A DNA stretch of 64,000 nucleotides from Hyphomicrobium sp. CS1GBMeth3 (GTDB lineage Bacteria > Pseudomonadota > Alphaproteobacteria > Rhizobiales > Hyphomicrobiaceae), in NCBI RefSeq assembly GCF_900117455.1, contig NZ_FPHO01000003.1, positions 1-64,000 of the forward strand. The letters are read 5' to 3'. Numbering within the stretch: the first letter of the stretch is position 1; every line of letters begins with the position of its first letter. A program made the position numbers and the translations under genes. The notes below the pieces were generated by a model, which was given only the letters and a program-made list of their open reading frames with translations, was not told where the DNA came from and searched no databases. Shown one piece after another: positions 1-6,730 of the stretch.

Positions 1-335
<335 letters not shown>

Positions 336-380
336 GGTTAGCGGCCGAGGGTAGGCCAACTGCAACGAATCGAGTGTAAA

Positions 381-420
381 ATCGGGCCATCTTCTCTGGA
401 ACTGCGAGGGCTGGCCCGAT
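381..420 (+). promoter_or_regulatory. Inverted repeat overlapping the start codon of the 419 gene
   Basis: A perfect 9-base inverted repeat (ATCGGGCCA at 381-389, TGGCCCGAT at 412-420) encloses a 22-base loop. The right arm contains the first two bases of the ATG at 419, and the likely ribosome-binding GAGGG lies in the loop. In RNA this would fold into a hairpin that occludes initiation. A role in translational control or as a thiC terminator is inference; no U-tract follows. Confidence 0.4.
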
Positions 421-745
421 GAAGATTAACCGTATCATTCTGCTCGGCGTAGCGACCGCCTTGGGGCTACCGCCCGTTGTCACCTCCGTCCGCGGCGCCA
501 ACAAGGAAGTGCCTAAAGACATCATCGCCGTGCAGATCCGCAAGCAGGGCTTCGAGTGCAAGAACCCTGAGAGCGCGAAACGCGACAATCCCGATTCGAA
601 GCCCGACGAGGCCGCCTGGATACTGAAATGCGAGGGCGTCACCTATCGCGTGCAGCTCATTCCCAAGATGGCCGCCAAGGTCGAGAAGCTGTCCGACGAA
701 GAGAAGCCAGGCGAAACGCCTCAGCCCCAACAGCAGCAACAGTAG
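419..745 (+). CDS. Small secreted hypothetical protein
   Basis: A 108-residue protein that I do not recognise. Residues 1-27 look like a Sec signal peptide: Lys/Arg n-region, hydrophobic stretch IILLGVATALGLPPVV, small residues before cleavage. The mature part is about 80 residues and has two cysteines (C47, C71), which could form one periplasmic disulfide. The C-terminus is a proline/glutamine tail ending in five glutamines. It lies 83 bases downstream of thiC, with a palindrome across its start codon. The function is unknown, and no link to thiamine metabolism is shown. Confidence 0.7.
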   Translation: MKINRIILLGVATALGLPPVVTSVRGANKEVPKDIIAVQIRKQGFECKNPESAKRDNPDSKPDEAAWILKCEGVTYRVQLIPKMAAKVEKLSDEEKPGETPQPQQQQQ

Positions 746-1018
746 CTAGCCGGCCCCAAACCGCGCGACCGACCGCACCTTTGCCTTCGCGGCCTCGACA
801 TCGCGATCGCGCGGCGGTGCTAGCGTGACGAGCGAGCTCATGAGAACCTGCGCCGCCTTCGTGACCTCGTCCACGGCCCGGTTGAACGCCACCTCGTTGG
901 CCTGCGAGGGACGCGAGAAGCCCGAGATCTTGCGCACGAACTGAAGCGCCGAGGCGCGGATCTCATCCTCCGTCGCCGGTGGCGAAAAGTTGTAAAGCGT
1001 CTTGATGTTACGGCACAT
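746..1018 (-). CDS. DUF2277 family protein
   Basis: A 90-residue cytoplasmic protein. The N-terminus MCRNIKTLYNFSPPAT followed by EEIRASALQFVRKISGF-type sequence is the signature of DUF2277, a small conserved bacterial family of unknown function. I start it at the ATG at 1018 because the family begins with MCRNI; an in-frame upstream start at 1072 would add 18 atypical residues. Its end touches the end of the convergent gene at 745 with no intergenic base. Confidence 0.85.
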   Translation of the reverse strand: MCRNIKTLYNFSPPATEDEIRASALQFVRKISGFSRPSQANEVAFNRAVDEVTKAAQVLMSSLVTLAPPRDRDVEAAKAKVRSVARFGAG

Positions 1019-1101
1019 GGCGAGCCTCCGGAAACGCTGTCGACACTCTAAGGACGTCCCCGCGCGCCGCATTCCGACATGGCGTCAACGTCGGGTAGCG
1101 A

Positions 1102-1695
1102 TCAGTTCACCGCCGCCGTCACCGGCTTTGCGATTTCCGCCTCCACCGCCTTCACCAGGCGGCCCGCGTCCGGCGCCGTCTGCGAATAGAACGACGTCAC
1201 CAGCTTGCCGTCGCGCCCCACGAGATACTTGTGAAAGTTCCACTTCGGCGCGTTGAGCCAGCCGAGCTCCTCGCGCGCCCACTTGTAGAACGGATGCGCC
1301 CCCTCACCGGAAACGACATTCTTGTCCGTGAGCGGGAACGTCACGCCAAAAATACCTTCGCAGAACTCCTTGATCTCGCCGGCCGCCTTCGGCTCCTGGG
1401 CGCCGAAATCATTCGACGGCACCCCGATCACGGCAAAGCCCTGCCCGTCGTACTTCGCGTGCAACGCCTGCAGCGCCTCGTATTGCTTGGTGAAACCACA
1501 GAACGAGGCCGTGTTGACCACCAGCAGAACCTTGCCGCGGAAGTCGGCGAGCGGCATCGGCTTGCCGTCGATCGACGTGAACGAGAAATCCCAAGCCGTT
1601 TTGGTGCTCATGTCATCCGCTCCGGCAGCACGTGCCGCTCCACAAAGCGCGGCGAACCCGAGAAGGGCGCCGGCGAGGGCTGTCCTAAGTCCCAT
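1102..1695 (-). CDS. Glutathione peroxidase family protein, predicted periplasmic
   Basis: A 197-residue thiol peroxidase of the GPx family, which reduces peroxides. Residues 1-24 form a signal peptide (hydrophobic, ending ARAAGA), so it probably acts in the periplasm. The family motifs are present: NTASFCGFT with the peroxidatic Cys66 in place of selenocysteine, IGVPSNDFGAQEP at 91-102, FPLTDK at 120-125 and WNFHKYL with Trp152/Asn153. The Gln of the usual catalytic tetrad (NQFG) is Asp96 here. The start at 1695 is supported by a GGAG about 8 bases upstream; a longer in-frame ORF to 1836 lacks support. It may use thioredoxin-like donors rather than glutathione. Confidence 0.92.
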   Translation of the reverse strand: MGLRTALAGALLGFAALCGAARAAGADDMSTKTAWDFSFTSIDGKPMPLADFRGKVLLVVNTASFCGFTKQYEALQALHAKYDGQGFAVIGVPSNDFGAQEPKAAGEIKEFCEGIFGVTFPLTDKNVVSGEGAHPFYKWAREELGWLNAPKWNFHKYLVGRDGKLVTSFYSQTAPDAGRLVKAVEAEIAKPVTAAVN

Positions 1696-1842
1696 GCGAG
1701 CCTCCAATCCGATCGCGTGCCGCTCAAGCTTGAGATGTAGAGGCACGCTGAGTGCCGTCAACCCTGCAAGCGGACACGGCATGCGACCTGACGCGGCCAT
1801 CCGGTTGCAACAGCTATCCAAATCGTAACTTTGCAAGTTTCG

Positions 1843-1861
1843 CGAAGCATGGCACGCTTCG
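1843..1861 (+). promoter_or_regulatory. Short inverted repeat upstream of the small ORF
   Basis: CGAAGC (1843-1848) and GCTTCG (1856-1861) form a perfect 6-base inverted repeat with a 7-base spacer, 33 bases before the start of the 25-codon ORF. It could be an operator or an early-transcript hairpin; nothing else supports either. Confidence 0.25.
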
Positions 1862-1894
1862 AACAGGTTTCAACAACTGGAAGGAGGTGATCCG

Positions 1895-1972
1895 ATGTCG
1901 AGTGGGATCTTGAGGACGGCGATGTCGCGGTCGCTGGGTTTCAAGGCGGATCTTCCTCTGGGAACGGCCTGA
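1895..1972 (+). CDS. 25-residue ORF with a perfect extended Shine-Dalgarno
   Basis: The ORF reads MSSGILRTAMSRSLGFKADL then PLGTA. Immediately upstream, 1881-1893 is AAGGAGGTGATCC, the exact complement of the conserved 13-base 3' end of 16S rRNA, and the GGAGG core sits 7 bases from the ATG. A strong intrinsic terminator follows at 2030-2062, so the unit is a self-contained transcript of roughly 200 bases. The peptide has no membrane segment, no regulatory codon run and no homologue I recognise. It is either a highly translated microprotein or an sRNA carrying an anti-16S sequence. Too short for certainty, but the arrangement is unlikely to be chance. Confidence 0.55.
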   Translation: MSSGILRTAMSRSLGFKADLPLGTA

Positions 1973-2029
1973 GCCAAGCGAACAGCGGCGCGGCGCCACA
2001 ACCGCCGCCAACGCCGCCGAAGTCTCACG

Positions 2030-2062
2030 GGGGCTGCCCACAAGGGCAGCCCCTTTGATTTT
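2030..2062 (+). terminator. Intrinsic terminator after the 25-codon ORF
   Basis: GGGGCTGCCC (2030-2039), loop ACAA, GGGCAGCCCC (2044-2053), then TTTGATTTT. The 10-base stem is perfect and GC-rich and a T tract follows on the plus strand. Confidence 0.85.
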
Positions 2063-2077
2063 GTCCACACGCAAACC

Positions 2078-2425
2078 TCACTCGACGGCGCGATCCTCGT
2101 AGGCGCTGCCGATGCCGGGATCGCGTACAACCGCCGAAGCCCACACGAACACCTGGCTGCCATCACGCCGCTCGAGTTTTACGTAGTCATCAAACCCGCT
2201 ACCGATCTGCGGCTGGTCGAGTAGTCGTTCTCCCGCATCGAGCACCACGCACCCGGCGGGCGGCGTGCCCTCGGGCGCCGCTGGCCCTCCGCCCTCCCTG
2301 TCGAGCGCCACCAGCGTTTCTCGATCCTGGCATCCGAGCGTCGAGGATTTGATCATCCAGGCGTCCGCCTGCGCAGCCGAGCTGGCCGCAACAAGCGCGC
2401 CGAAAGCAATAAGTTGACGCTTCAT
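2078..2425 (-). CDS. Small exported hypothetical protein
   Basis: A 115-residue protein with a Sec signal peptide (MKRQLIAFGALVAASSAAQADA). The mature part is about 93 residues with cysteines in TLGCQDRE and AGCVVLD and a C-terminal stretch DDYVKLERRDGSQVFVWASAVV that resembles a small beta-rich (SH3-like) fold; this is an impression, not a match. I start at 2425 because the signal peptide begins there; the ORF extends to 2452. Function unknown. It lies 29 bases downstream of the I42-inhibitor gene, so the two may be cotranscribed. Confidence 0.75.
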   Translation of the reverse strand: MKRQLIAFGALVAASSAAQADAWMIKSSTLGCQDRETLVALDREGGGPAAPEGTPPAGCVVLDAGERLLDQPQIGSGFDDYVKLERRDGSQVFVWASAVVRDPGIGSAYEDRAVE

Positions 2426-2454
2426 GCTAAGTTTTCGGCGAAACATACGCAATC

Positions 2455-2958
2455 TCAGTATGGATCGGGATCACCGCCCGCATCGACCTCATCGGCAGGA
2501 TTGGGAAAGAGATCCTGCCGCTCTGTTTCGCTCGGATTTCTACCCCCCGTTTGATCGTCAAGCACCTCGATTGCGAACTCTGAGGTTCGCGCGGGCTTGG
2601 GATCCCCGGACTTTACGTAGTCGAATACGAGGTTCGCCTGTCCGGCGGCGAGGCCGGTCACGAGCACCTGGTATTTCTGAGACGCACCGAGCAGCGGACG
2701 TTCGCCAGGCTTCACCGCAGGCTTCGCATAGCCGAGAGCTTGCACAGTGATGATCGAGAAATACTGTTGCGCCCCATCCTGCATTACCCAGGTATAGCCG
2801 GTCGACGGGTTGCCATCGAGTTGCAGCGTCGCCGTCTCGCCCACGGAAATCTGGACAGGTGTCCCTTGCGCAAGGGCCGCATTCGCAGCGCCCACGATGC
2901 TAATCAAGCAAACGACGAGCCCACGCCACGCATCACGCCGCAGACTGGATTCAAGCAT
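2455..2958 (-). CDS. Chagasin-type (I42) cysteine protease inhibitor, predicted periplasmic
   Basis: A 167-residue protein. Residues 1-31 are a signal peptide ending NAALAQ. The mature domain has the chagasin fold signature: Q-x-VGETATLQLDGNPSTGYTW (loop 1 motif NPSTGYTW at 50-57), a GASQKYQV strand and a closing FAIEVL strand. I42 proteins block papain-like cysteine peptidases by inserting three loops in the active site. A roughly 30-residue acidic Pro/Asp-rich tail follows the domain. The start at 2958 has a GAGAGG upstream. The RPW/F loop-3 motif is degenerate (ERPL), so inhibitory activity is less sure than the fold. Confidence 0.8.
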   Translation of the reverse strand: MLESSLRRDAWRGLVVCLISIVGAANAALAQGTPVQISVGETATLQLDGNPSTGYTWVMQDGAQQYFSIITVQALGYAKPAVKPGERPLLGASQKYQVLVTGLAAGQANLVFDYVKSGDPKPARTSEFAIEVLDDQTGGRNPSETERQDLFPNPADEVDAGGDPDPY

Positions 2959-3117
2959 GCGAACCTCTCGGATGATAGGAATGCGGATCATCGCATGACC
3001 GGCGCGCACGCGTCTATCGCGTCGCACGTACGAATGACGCATTTGCTCTGAGCGGATTACCGACCAACTCCAGCTCATTCCGCGACGCATCCAGGCCAAC
3101 TTCGGACCCCAATCGCC

Positions 3118-3525
3118 ATGCCCCTGCTCACCTTTCACCTCGTCGAAGGCCGCACCGACACCGAGCTCAAGACCCTGCTCGACGCCGCCCATCGGGCCAT
3201 GCTGGCGGCCTTCAAGGTTCCCGAGCGCGACCGTTATCAGATCGTTCATGAGCATAAGCCCTCGCGCTTTATCGTCGAGGACACCGGGCTCGATATCCCG
3301 CGTACCGAAAAGGTCGTCGTCGTCCAGGTTACGACCCGCCCCCGCGGCCGCGCCGCCAAGGAGCTTTTCTATCGTTTGCTGGTCGAGGAGCTGGAACGAA
3401 GCTGCGGCATCGCCCCAAGCGACGTCATGGTGTCGATGGTTGAGAACAGCGACGAAGACTGGTCGTTCGGCCTCGGCCGTGCCCAGTTTTTGACCGGCGA
3501 GCTCGGCGGAAACGGCGGCGACTGA
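3118..3525 (+). CDS. Tautomerase superfamily protein
   Basis: A 135-residue protein beginning Met-Pro, so that after Met removal Pro1 would be the catalytic base of the tautomerase superfamily. The sequence MPLLTFHLVEGRT, then a long helix and VVVVQVTTRPRG, followed by a second beta-alpha-beta unit (PSDVMVSMVENSDEDWSFGLGRAQF), matches the fused two-unit (MSAD/Tautomerase_2-like) proteins of about 130 residues. The substrate cannot be told. It appears monocistronic. Confidence 0.85.
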   Translation: MPLLTFHLVEGRTDTELKTLLDAAHRAMLAAFKVPERDRYQIVHEHKPSRFIVEDTGLDIPRTEKVVVVQVTTRPRGRAAKELFYRLLVEELERSCGIAPSDVMVSMVENSDEDWSFGLGRAQFLTGELGGNGGD

Positions 3526-3657
3526 CCGCCCCCTGACAGCGAGCTGGGGCCGCCAAGTAATTTTCGCGTCAATTCACTCTTTAACGACGAATTTCCTCCA
3601 TCTCACCGCATTTGTGTCCATATTGACACCCGGTTCCATGCGTCAGGGGAGGTTAGC

Positions 3658-4170
3658 GTGTTCAGTCGCGGTTCCAGTTCCGATCCAAGCTTACCGAAGC
3701 CACCGAGCCCGCCGAGCGGCCTGCAGCCGCCCGCGCCGCCGGCAACCAATGGACGTGCATCGCCCTTTGGAGCGGCATCCACCATGGGCACGTCCGTGAT
3801 TGGCACTGACCTCACCATTCTCGGCGAGAAGATCACCATCATCTCGCAGAACAAGCTGCAGATCGATGGCGACATCCGCGGCGACGTCACCGGCAAGCAG
3901 GTCGTTATCGGCGAGGAAGGCTCCGTCGTCGGCACCGTCTGCGCCGAGCAGATTGAAGTGCGTGGCGGCGTCCGCGGCGCCATCAAGGCGCAGTCGGTCA
4001 CCCTGCACCCGACCTCCGTCGTCGACGGCGACATCTTCCATCAGACGCTGGCGATCTCCGAAGGCGCCCAGTTCGACGGTCGCGTGCGCCGGGCCAGGGA
4101 TCTCGCCGAGATCGCGCCCAATCTCGACGTCAGCAGCTATCCGGCGCCGCAGCCTGTGACGGCAGGCTAA
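3658..4170 (+). CDS. Bactofilin family polymer-forming protein
   Basis: A 170-residue cytoskeletal protein. Residues 1-45 are a Pro/Ser-rich disordered tail; residues 46-150 are the bactofilin core, a right-handed beta-helix with regularly spaced hydrophobics and glycines (for example TIISQNKLQIDGDIRGDVTG, VIGEEGSVVGTVCAEQIEV, VDGDIFHQTLAISEGAQFDG). Bactofilins self-assemble into non-polar filaments at the inner membrane and scaffold peptidoglycan synthesis or stalk and polar structures. The start is GTG at 3658, with GGGGAGG 5 bases upstream. The usual neighbouring M23 peptidase gene is absent. A terminator follows. Confidence 0.93.
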   Translation: MFSRGSSSDPSLPKPPSPPSGLQPPAPPATNGRASPFGAASTMGTSVIGTDLTILGEKITIISQNKLQIDGDIRGDVTGKQVVIGEEGSVVGTVCAEQIEVRGGVRGAIKAQSVTLHPTSVVDGDIFHQTLAISEGAQFDGRVRRARDLAEIAPNLDVSSYPAPQPVTAG

Positions 4171-4188
4171 CGAGCTAACGGGGGAGCG

Positions 4189-4235
4189 ACGATCGAGCTC
4201 TGTTCCGACCGCGGGAGAGAGCTCGATCGTTTTTT
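4189..4235 (+). terminator. Intrinsic terminator after the bactofilin gene
   Basis: ACGATCGAGCTC (4189-4200) pairs perfectly with GAGCTCGATCGT (4219-4230), followed by a run of T. Confidence 0.85.
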
Positions 4236-4261
4236 ATGCCGGCACCGACAGCCGCTCGAGG

Positions 4262-4603
4262 CTAGAACGGCCTGCGTCCGACGCTGTTGGCATCGATGCA
4301 TGCGATATAGATGCGGTTGTCGCGTCCCACGTGCTGGCAAACATTGCGCTTGAGATTGGGATTGTTGCGGATCGCGGACGCCGAAACCTTGACGCCGTAC
4401 TCGCGCGCCACCGTCGCCACGAGTTCATCCTGACAGTAAGGCGTCGCGATCGGCGACCCGTTGACGATCTGATTGCCATTGACGCACTTGATGCGCGCAT
4501 CCGCCGGATGCGAGGCCGCAGCCAGAACCAGCGGCGCGACCGCGATGGCGAGCGCCACACGGGTGCCTGCGCCGAGCAGGCTGGACTTGAACGGAAAGGT
4601 CAT
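4262..4603 (-). CDS. Small secreted cysteine-containing hypothetical protein
   Basis: A 113-residue protein with a signal peptide (residues 1 to about 36, hydrophobic ALAIAVAPLVLAAAS then ADA). The mature part has four cysteines in the order IKCVNGNQIVNG, PYCQDELV, RNVCQHVGRDNRIY and IACIDAN, which suggests two disulfides. I recognise the pattern as a small conserved alphaproteobacterial family without a known function. The start at 4603 has a GGAG about 9 bases upstream; GTG at 4612 is possible. Confidence 0.75.
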   Translation of the reverse strand: MTFPFKSSLLGAGTRVALAIAVAPLVLAAASHPADARIKCVNGNQIVNGSPIATPYCQDELVATVAREYGVKVSASAIRNNPNLKRNVCQHVGRDNRIYIACIDANSVGRRPF

Positions 4604-5269
4604 GGAAGGCACTCCGGAAAAAGCCGCTGCCCGAGTGATCCGGCACGCGGCAGGCTACGATGTGCGGCCTTACTATCCGGGCGAGACATAACGAGCTGTG
4701 CCGCACGGAACAGGCGCTAAGGGCCCCGCCGTCCGGAGCGCCGCTGCCTTGTTTGAGCTATGCCGACCGGCCCTGGTTTCAAGGGATGGGAACAGGCCCT
4801 GGTGCCGGAGATGATAGCAAGCGACGGGAGTCATCCTTCGTATTGCACTGCTTCGCGTGACACAAAGTCGCCGCATTTTCAGAGACTTGGCCGCAAAGCA
4901 TCAGACGCCTCGTCTGCGGCGTGCCGTCGCACTTATGGCGAAGACAGAGTAAAAAGCGAGCTAAATCAATACGCGAATATACGTATCCGAACGCCGTTCA
5001 GCGAAGGTCATTGATTTCGCCAAATTCGGCTGGTCAGGTGCGCCCACCAGAACGGGGGGCAATATGAGCCTCTCGGAAAACGGAGCGACTTAACACGTTC
5101 TGGTGTTGCGCTGAGGCTTTCTCTTCGCATCGGGATCCCATCCTTTTGGACTTTCAAAGAGATCCGCCGAAGTGGCGGATGGCCGAAGTTTTGTCCCTTG
5201 GGGGACCGGCGGCCTTGGGGATCCCGTCTGAGCCGCGGCACTGTCGCTGGAATGAATGGAGATGAGATC
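4604..5269. other. Non-coding interval before the rlpA-like gene
   Basis: This 666-base stretch has only ORFs with no codon-usage or homology support. It becomes AT-richer at about 4940-5000 (for example GAATATACGTATCCG), where a promoter for the downstream gene would fit, leaving a 5' leader of up to 270 bases. The leader holds small hairpins (CTGGT/ACCAG at about 5029-5052, CCGCC/GGCGG at 5164-5178). No known riboswitch is recognisable. Confidence 0.4.
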
Positions 5270-5785
5270 ATGCGAGTTCTCGCATTGGGCGCCGTTGCTG
5301 CGCTTTCGTTCGGCCTGATGGGCACTATCCCCGCGAGCGCCAACCACGACCATCGCAGCCATGCCTCCGATAAGGAGCATCACGCGAAGAAGAAGGTCTA
5401 CAAGAAGAAGGCCAGCTACAAGCACCGCAAGGCCGCGCGCAAGCACACGACGACTTACCGTAAGACCGCCAAGCGCGCGAAAGCCTACAGCGGCTCTCAC
5501 GCCAAGAGCGGCATCGCTTCCTACTATTGGCAGGGCCAGAAGACCGCCTCGGGCGCGCGCTTCAATCCCAGCGCCATGACGGCCGCCCACCGCACGCTGC
5601 CCTTCGGCACCAAGGTGCGCGTCACCAATCGCAACAACGGCCGCTCGGTCACCGTGACGATCAACGACCGCGGTCCCTTCATCAAGGGTCGGGTGATCGA
5701 CCTGTCGAAGGGCGCCGCTGGCGTCATCGGCATGCAGGGCTCGGGCCTTGCCCCGGTATCGATCGAGGTTCTCGGCCGCGGCTGA
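5270..5785 (+). CDS. rlpA: RlpA-like septal ring / double-psi beta-barrel protein
   Basis: A 171-residue exported protein. Residues 1-24 are a signal peptide. Residues 25-82 are extremely Lys/His-rich (HHAKKKVYKKK, KHRKAARKHTTTYRKTAKRAK), which could bind anionic envelope polymers. Residues 83-171 are the RlpA double-psi barrel: GIASYYWQGQKTASGARFNP, AAHRTLPFGTKVRVTN, GRSVTVTINDRGPF and RVIDLSKGAA, with the invariant Asp of NDRGPF. RlpA proteins are lytic transglycosylases that act on stripped glycan at division sites. No SPOR domain and no lipobox are present. The start at 5270 (MRVLALG) is chosen for the signal peptide and a GGAG upstream. Confidence 0.9.
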   Translation: MRVLALGAVAALSFGLMGTIPASANHDHRSHASDKEHHAKKKVYKKKASYKHRKAARKHTTTYRKTAKRAKAYSGSHAKSGIASYYWQGQKTASGARFNPSAMTAAHRTLPFGTKVRVTNRNNGRSVTVTINDRGPFIKGRVIDLSKGAAGVIGMQGSGLAPVSIEVLGRG

Positions 5786-5810
5786 TCGCCAAAGCCTTCT
5801 CGAGTTGCAG

Positions 5811-5842
5811 AGGCGAGCCGCAAAAAGTGGCTCGCCTTTTTT
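5811..5842 (+). terminator. Intrinsic terminator after the rlpA-like gene
   Basis: AGGCGAGCC (5811-5819), loop GCAAAAAGT, GGCTCGCCT (5829-5837), then a T run. Confidence 0.85.
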
Positions 5843-5848
5843 CTTGCC

Positions 5849-5918
5849 AATGCACGGTGCATTGATCGCTGTTCCGCAAGGGACTTGGGGCGCCGGCAAA
5901 ATTCGATATATTGCGGAA
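5849..5918 (+). promoter_or_regulatory. Two inverted repeats upstream of the XRE regulator
   Basis: 5849-5863 is a perfect 7-1-7 palindrome AATGCAC-G-GTGCATT. A second pair, TTCCGCAA at 5872-5879 and TTGCGGAA at 5911-5918, forms an 8-base inverted repeat over a 31-base spacer that contains a possible promoter (TTGGGG at 5885, TATATT at 5907, spacer 16). Palindromes that flank the -35/-10 of a regulator gene fit autoregulation; this is inference. Confidence 0.45.
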
Positions 5919-5946
5919 AGTTGTTATCCGTGACGTGGACCGCGCA

Positions 5947-6723
5947 ATGAAACCGAAGCCGAGCAGCAAGGAACGGGATGCGGCGATCCAGAGCATCCGC
6001 ACGGCCATGGTCGAGAAGAAGCTGACGCAAGCGGAGCTTGCCGACGCGGCCGACTGCCACGAAAAAACCATCCAGAACTTGCTGCACGGCAAGCCCGTGC
6101 GCGAGCAGACACTGTTCGACGTGGCCATGGTCCTTGGCCTCGACTATCAGCGCCTCAAGGAATCCTGGTTCGGCAGCATGTCGACGTCCCAGCCCATGGA
6201 GCTCAAGGGCGAAGGCGGCGTCGTGGCCCCCGTCTACATGGGCGCCTACACGCGCGCCGCCGTCGACCACTACATCGGTAGCTATCTCACCGTCCGCCCG
6301 GCCTTCGCCAAGCAGGACGCCATCGTCGCCTACCGCACCGACATCGTCTGGGACCCGGAATGGCCGAGCCTTCTGTTCGAGGAGCGTGAGCGGCCCGACG
6401 CCCCCTTCTCGCACCGCGGCCGGCTCTACGTGCCGGCGTCCTCCATGTACATTCACCTGGTTTCGCTGACGAAAGGCGCCATGCGCATGGTGCTCGTCTC
6501 GCAGATCGACCAGACGGGTGAAATGCGTGGGCTGATCACGACGCTGAACAAGCAGCGCGCCATGTTCGTGCCGGTCTCCTCACCCATCGTCTACCTGAAG
6601 CGGCAGGAGTTCAAATCGCTTGCACTCGGCGAGATCACGCCCAAGCACCCCGAGTACAACATCTACAAAGCCTATCTCGAGACCGCGCTCGACGAAGGCT
6701 ACGCCCGCCTCGTCGGCCCATAA
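5947..6723 (+). CDS. XRE-type helix-turn-helix regulator with a large C-terminal domain
   Basis: A 258-residue protein. Residues 10-65 are a helix-turn-helix of the Xre class (MVEKKLTQAELADAADCHEKTIQNLLHGKPVREQTLF). Residues 75-258 are a separate domain with aromatic, beta-rich sequence (VYMGAYTRAAVDHYIGSYLTVRPAF, IVWDPEWPSLLFEE, GRLYVPASSMYIHLVSLTKGAMRMVLVSQID) and an alpha-helical end; I recall this layout from uncharacterised rhizobial regulators and think it senses a ligand or protein. It is not a peptidase or a cupin. The ATG at 5947 is preferred over 5911. Palindromes lie upstream, and it is monocistronic. Confidence 0.85.
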   Translation: MKPKPSSKERDAAIQSIRTAMVEKKLTQAELADAADCHEKTIQNLLHGKPVREQTLFDVAMVLGLDYQRLKESWFGSMSTSQPMELKGEGGVVAPVYMGAYTRAAVDHYIGSYLTVRPAFAKQDAIVAYRTDIVWDPEWPSLLFEERERPDAPFSHRGRLYVPASSMYIHLVSLTKGAMRMVLVSQIDQTGEMRGLITTLNKQRAMFVPVSSPIVYLKRQEFKSLALGEITPKHPEYNIYKAYLETALDEGYARLVGP

Positions 6724-6730
6724 ACGGCCT

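Noticed and set aside
1870..2166. A 98-codon minus-strand ORF over the small ORF and its terminator
   Set aside because: Arg-rich shadow of GC-rich DNA; it runs through a clear intrinsic terminator and into the coding region of another gene.
4760..5014. An 84-codon plus-strand ORF in the interval before the rlpA-like gene
   Set aside because: Base composition and amino-acid pattern unlike coding DNA here, no ribosome-binding site.
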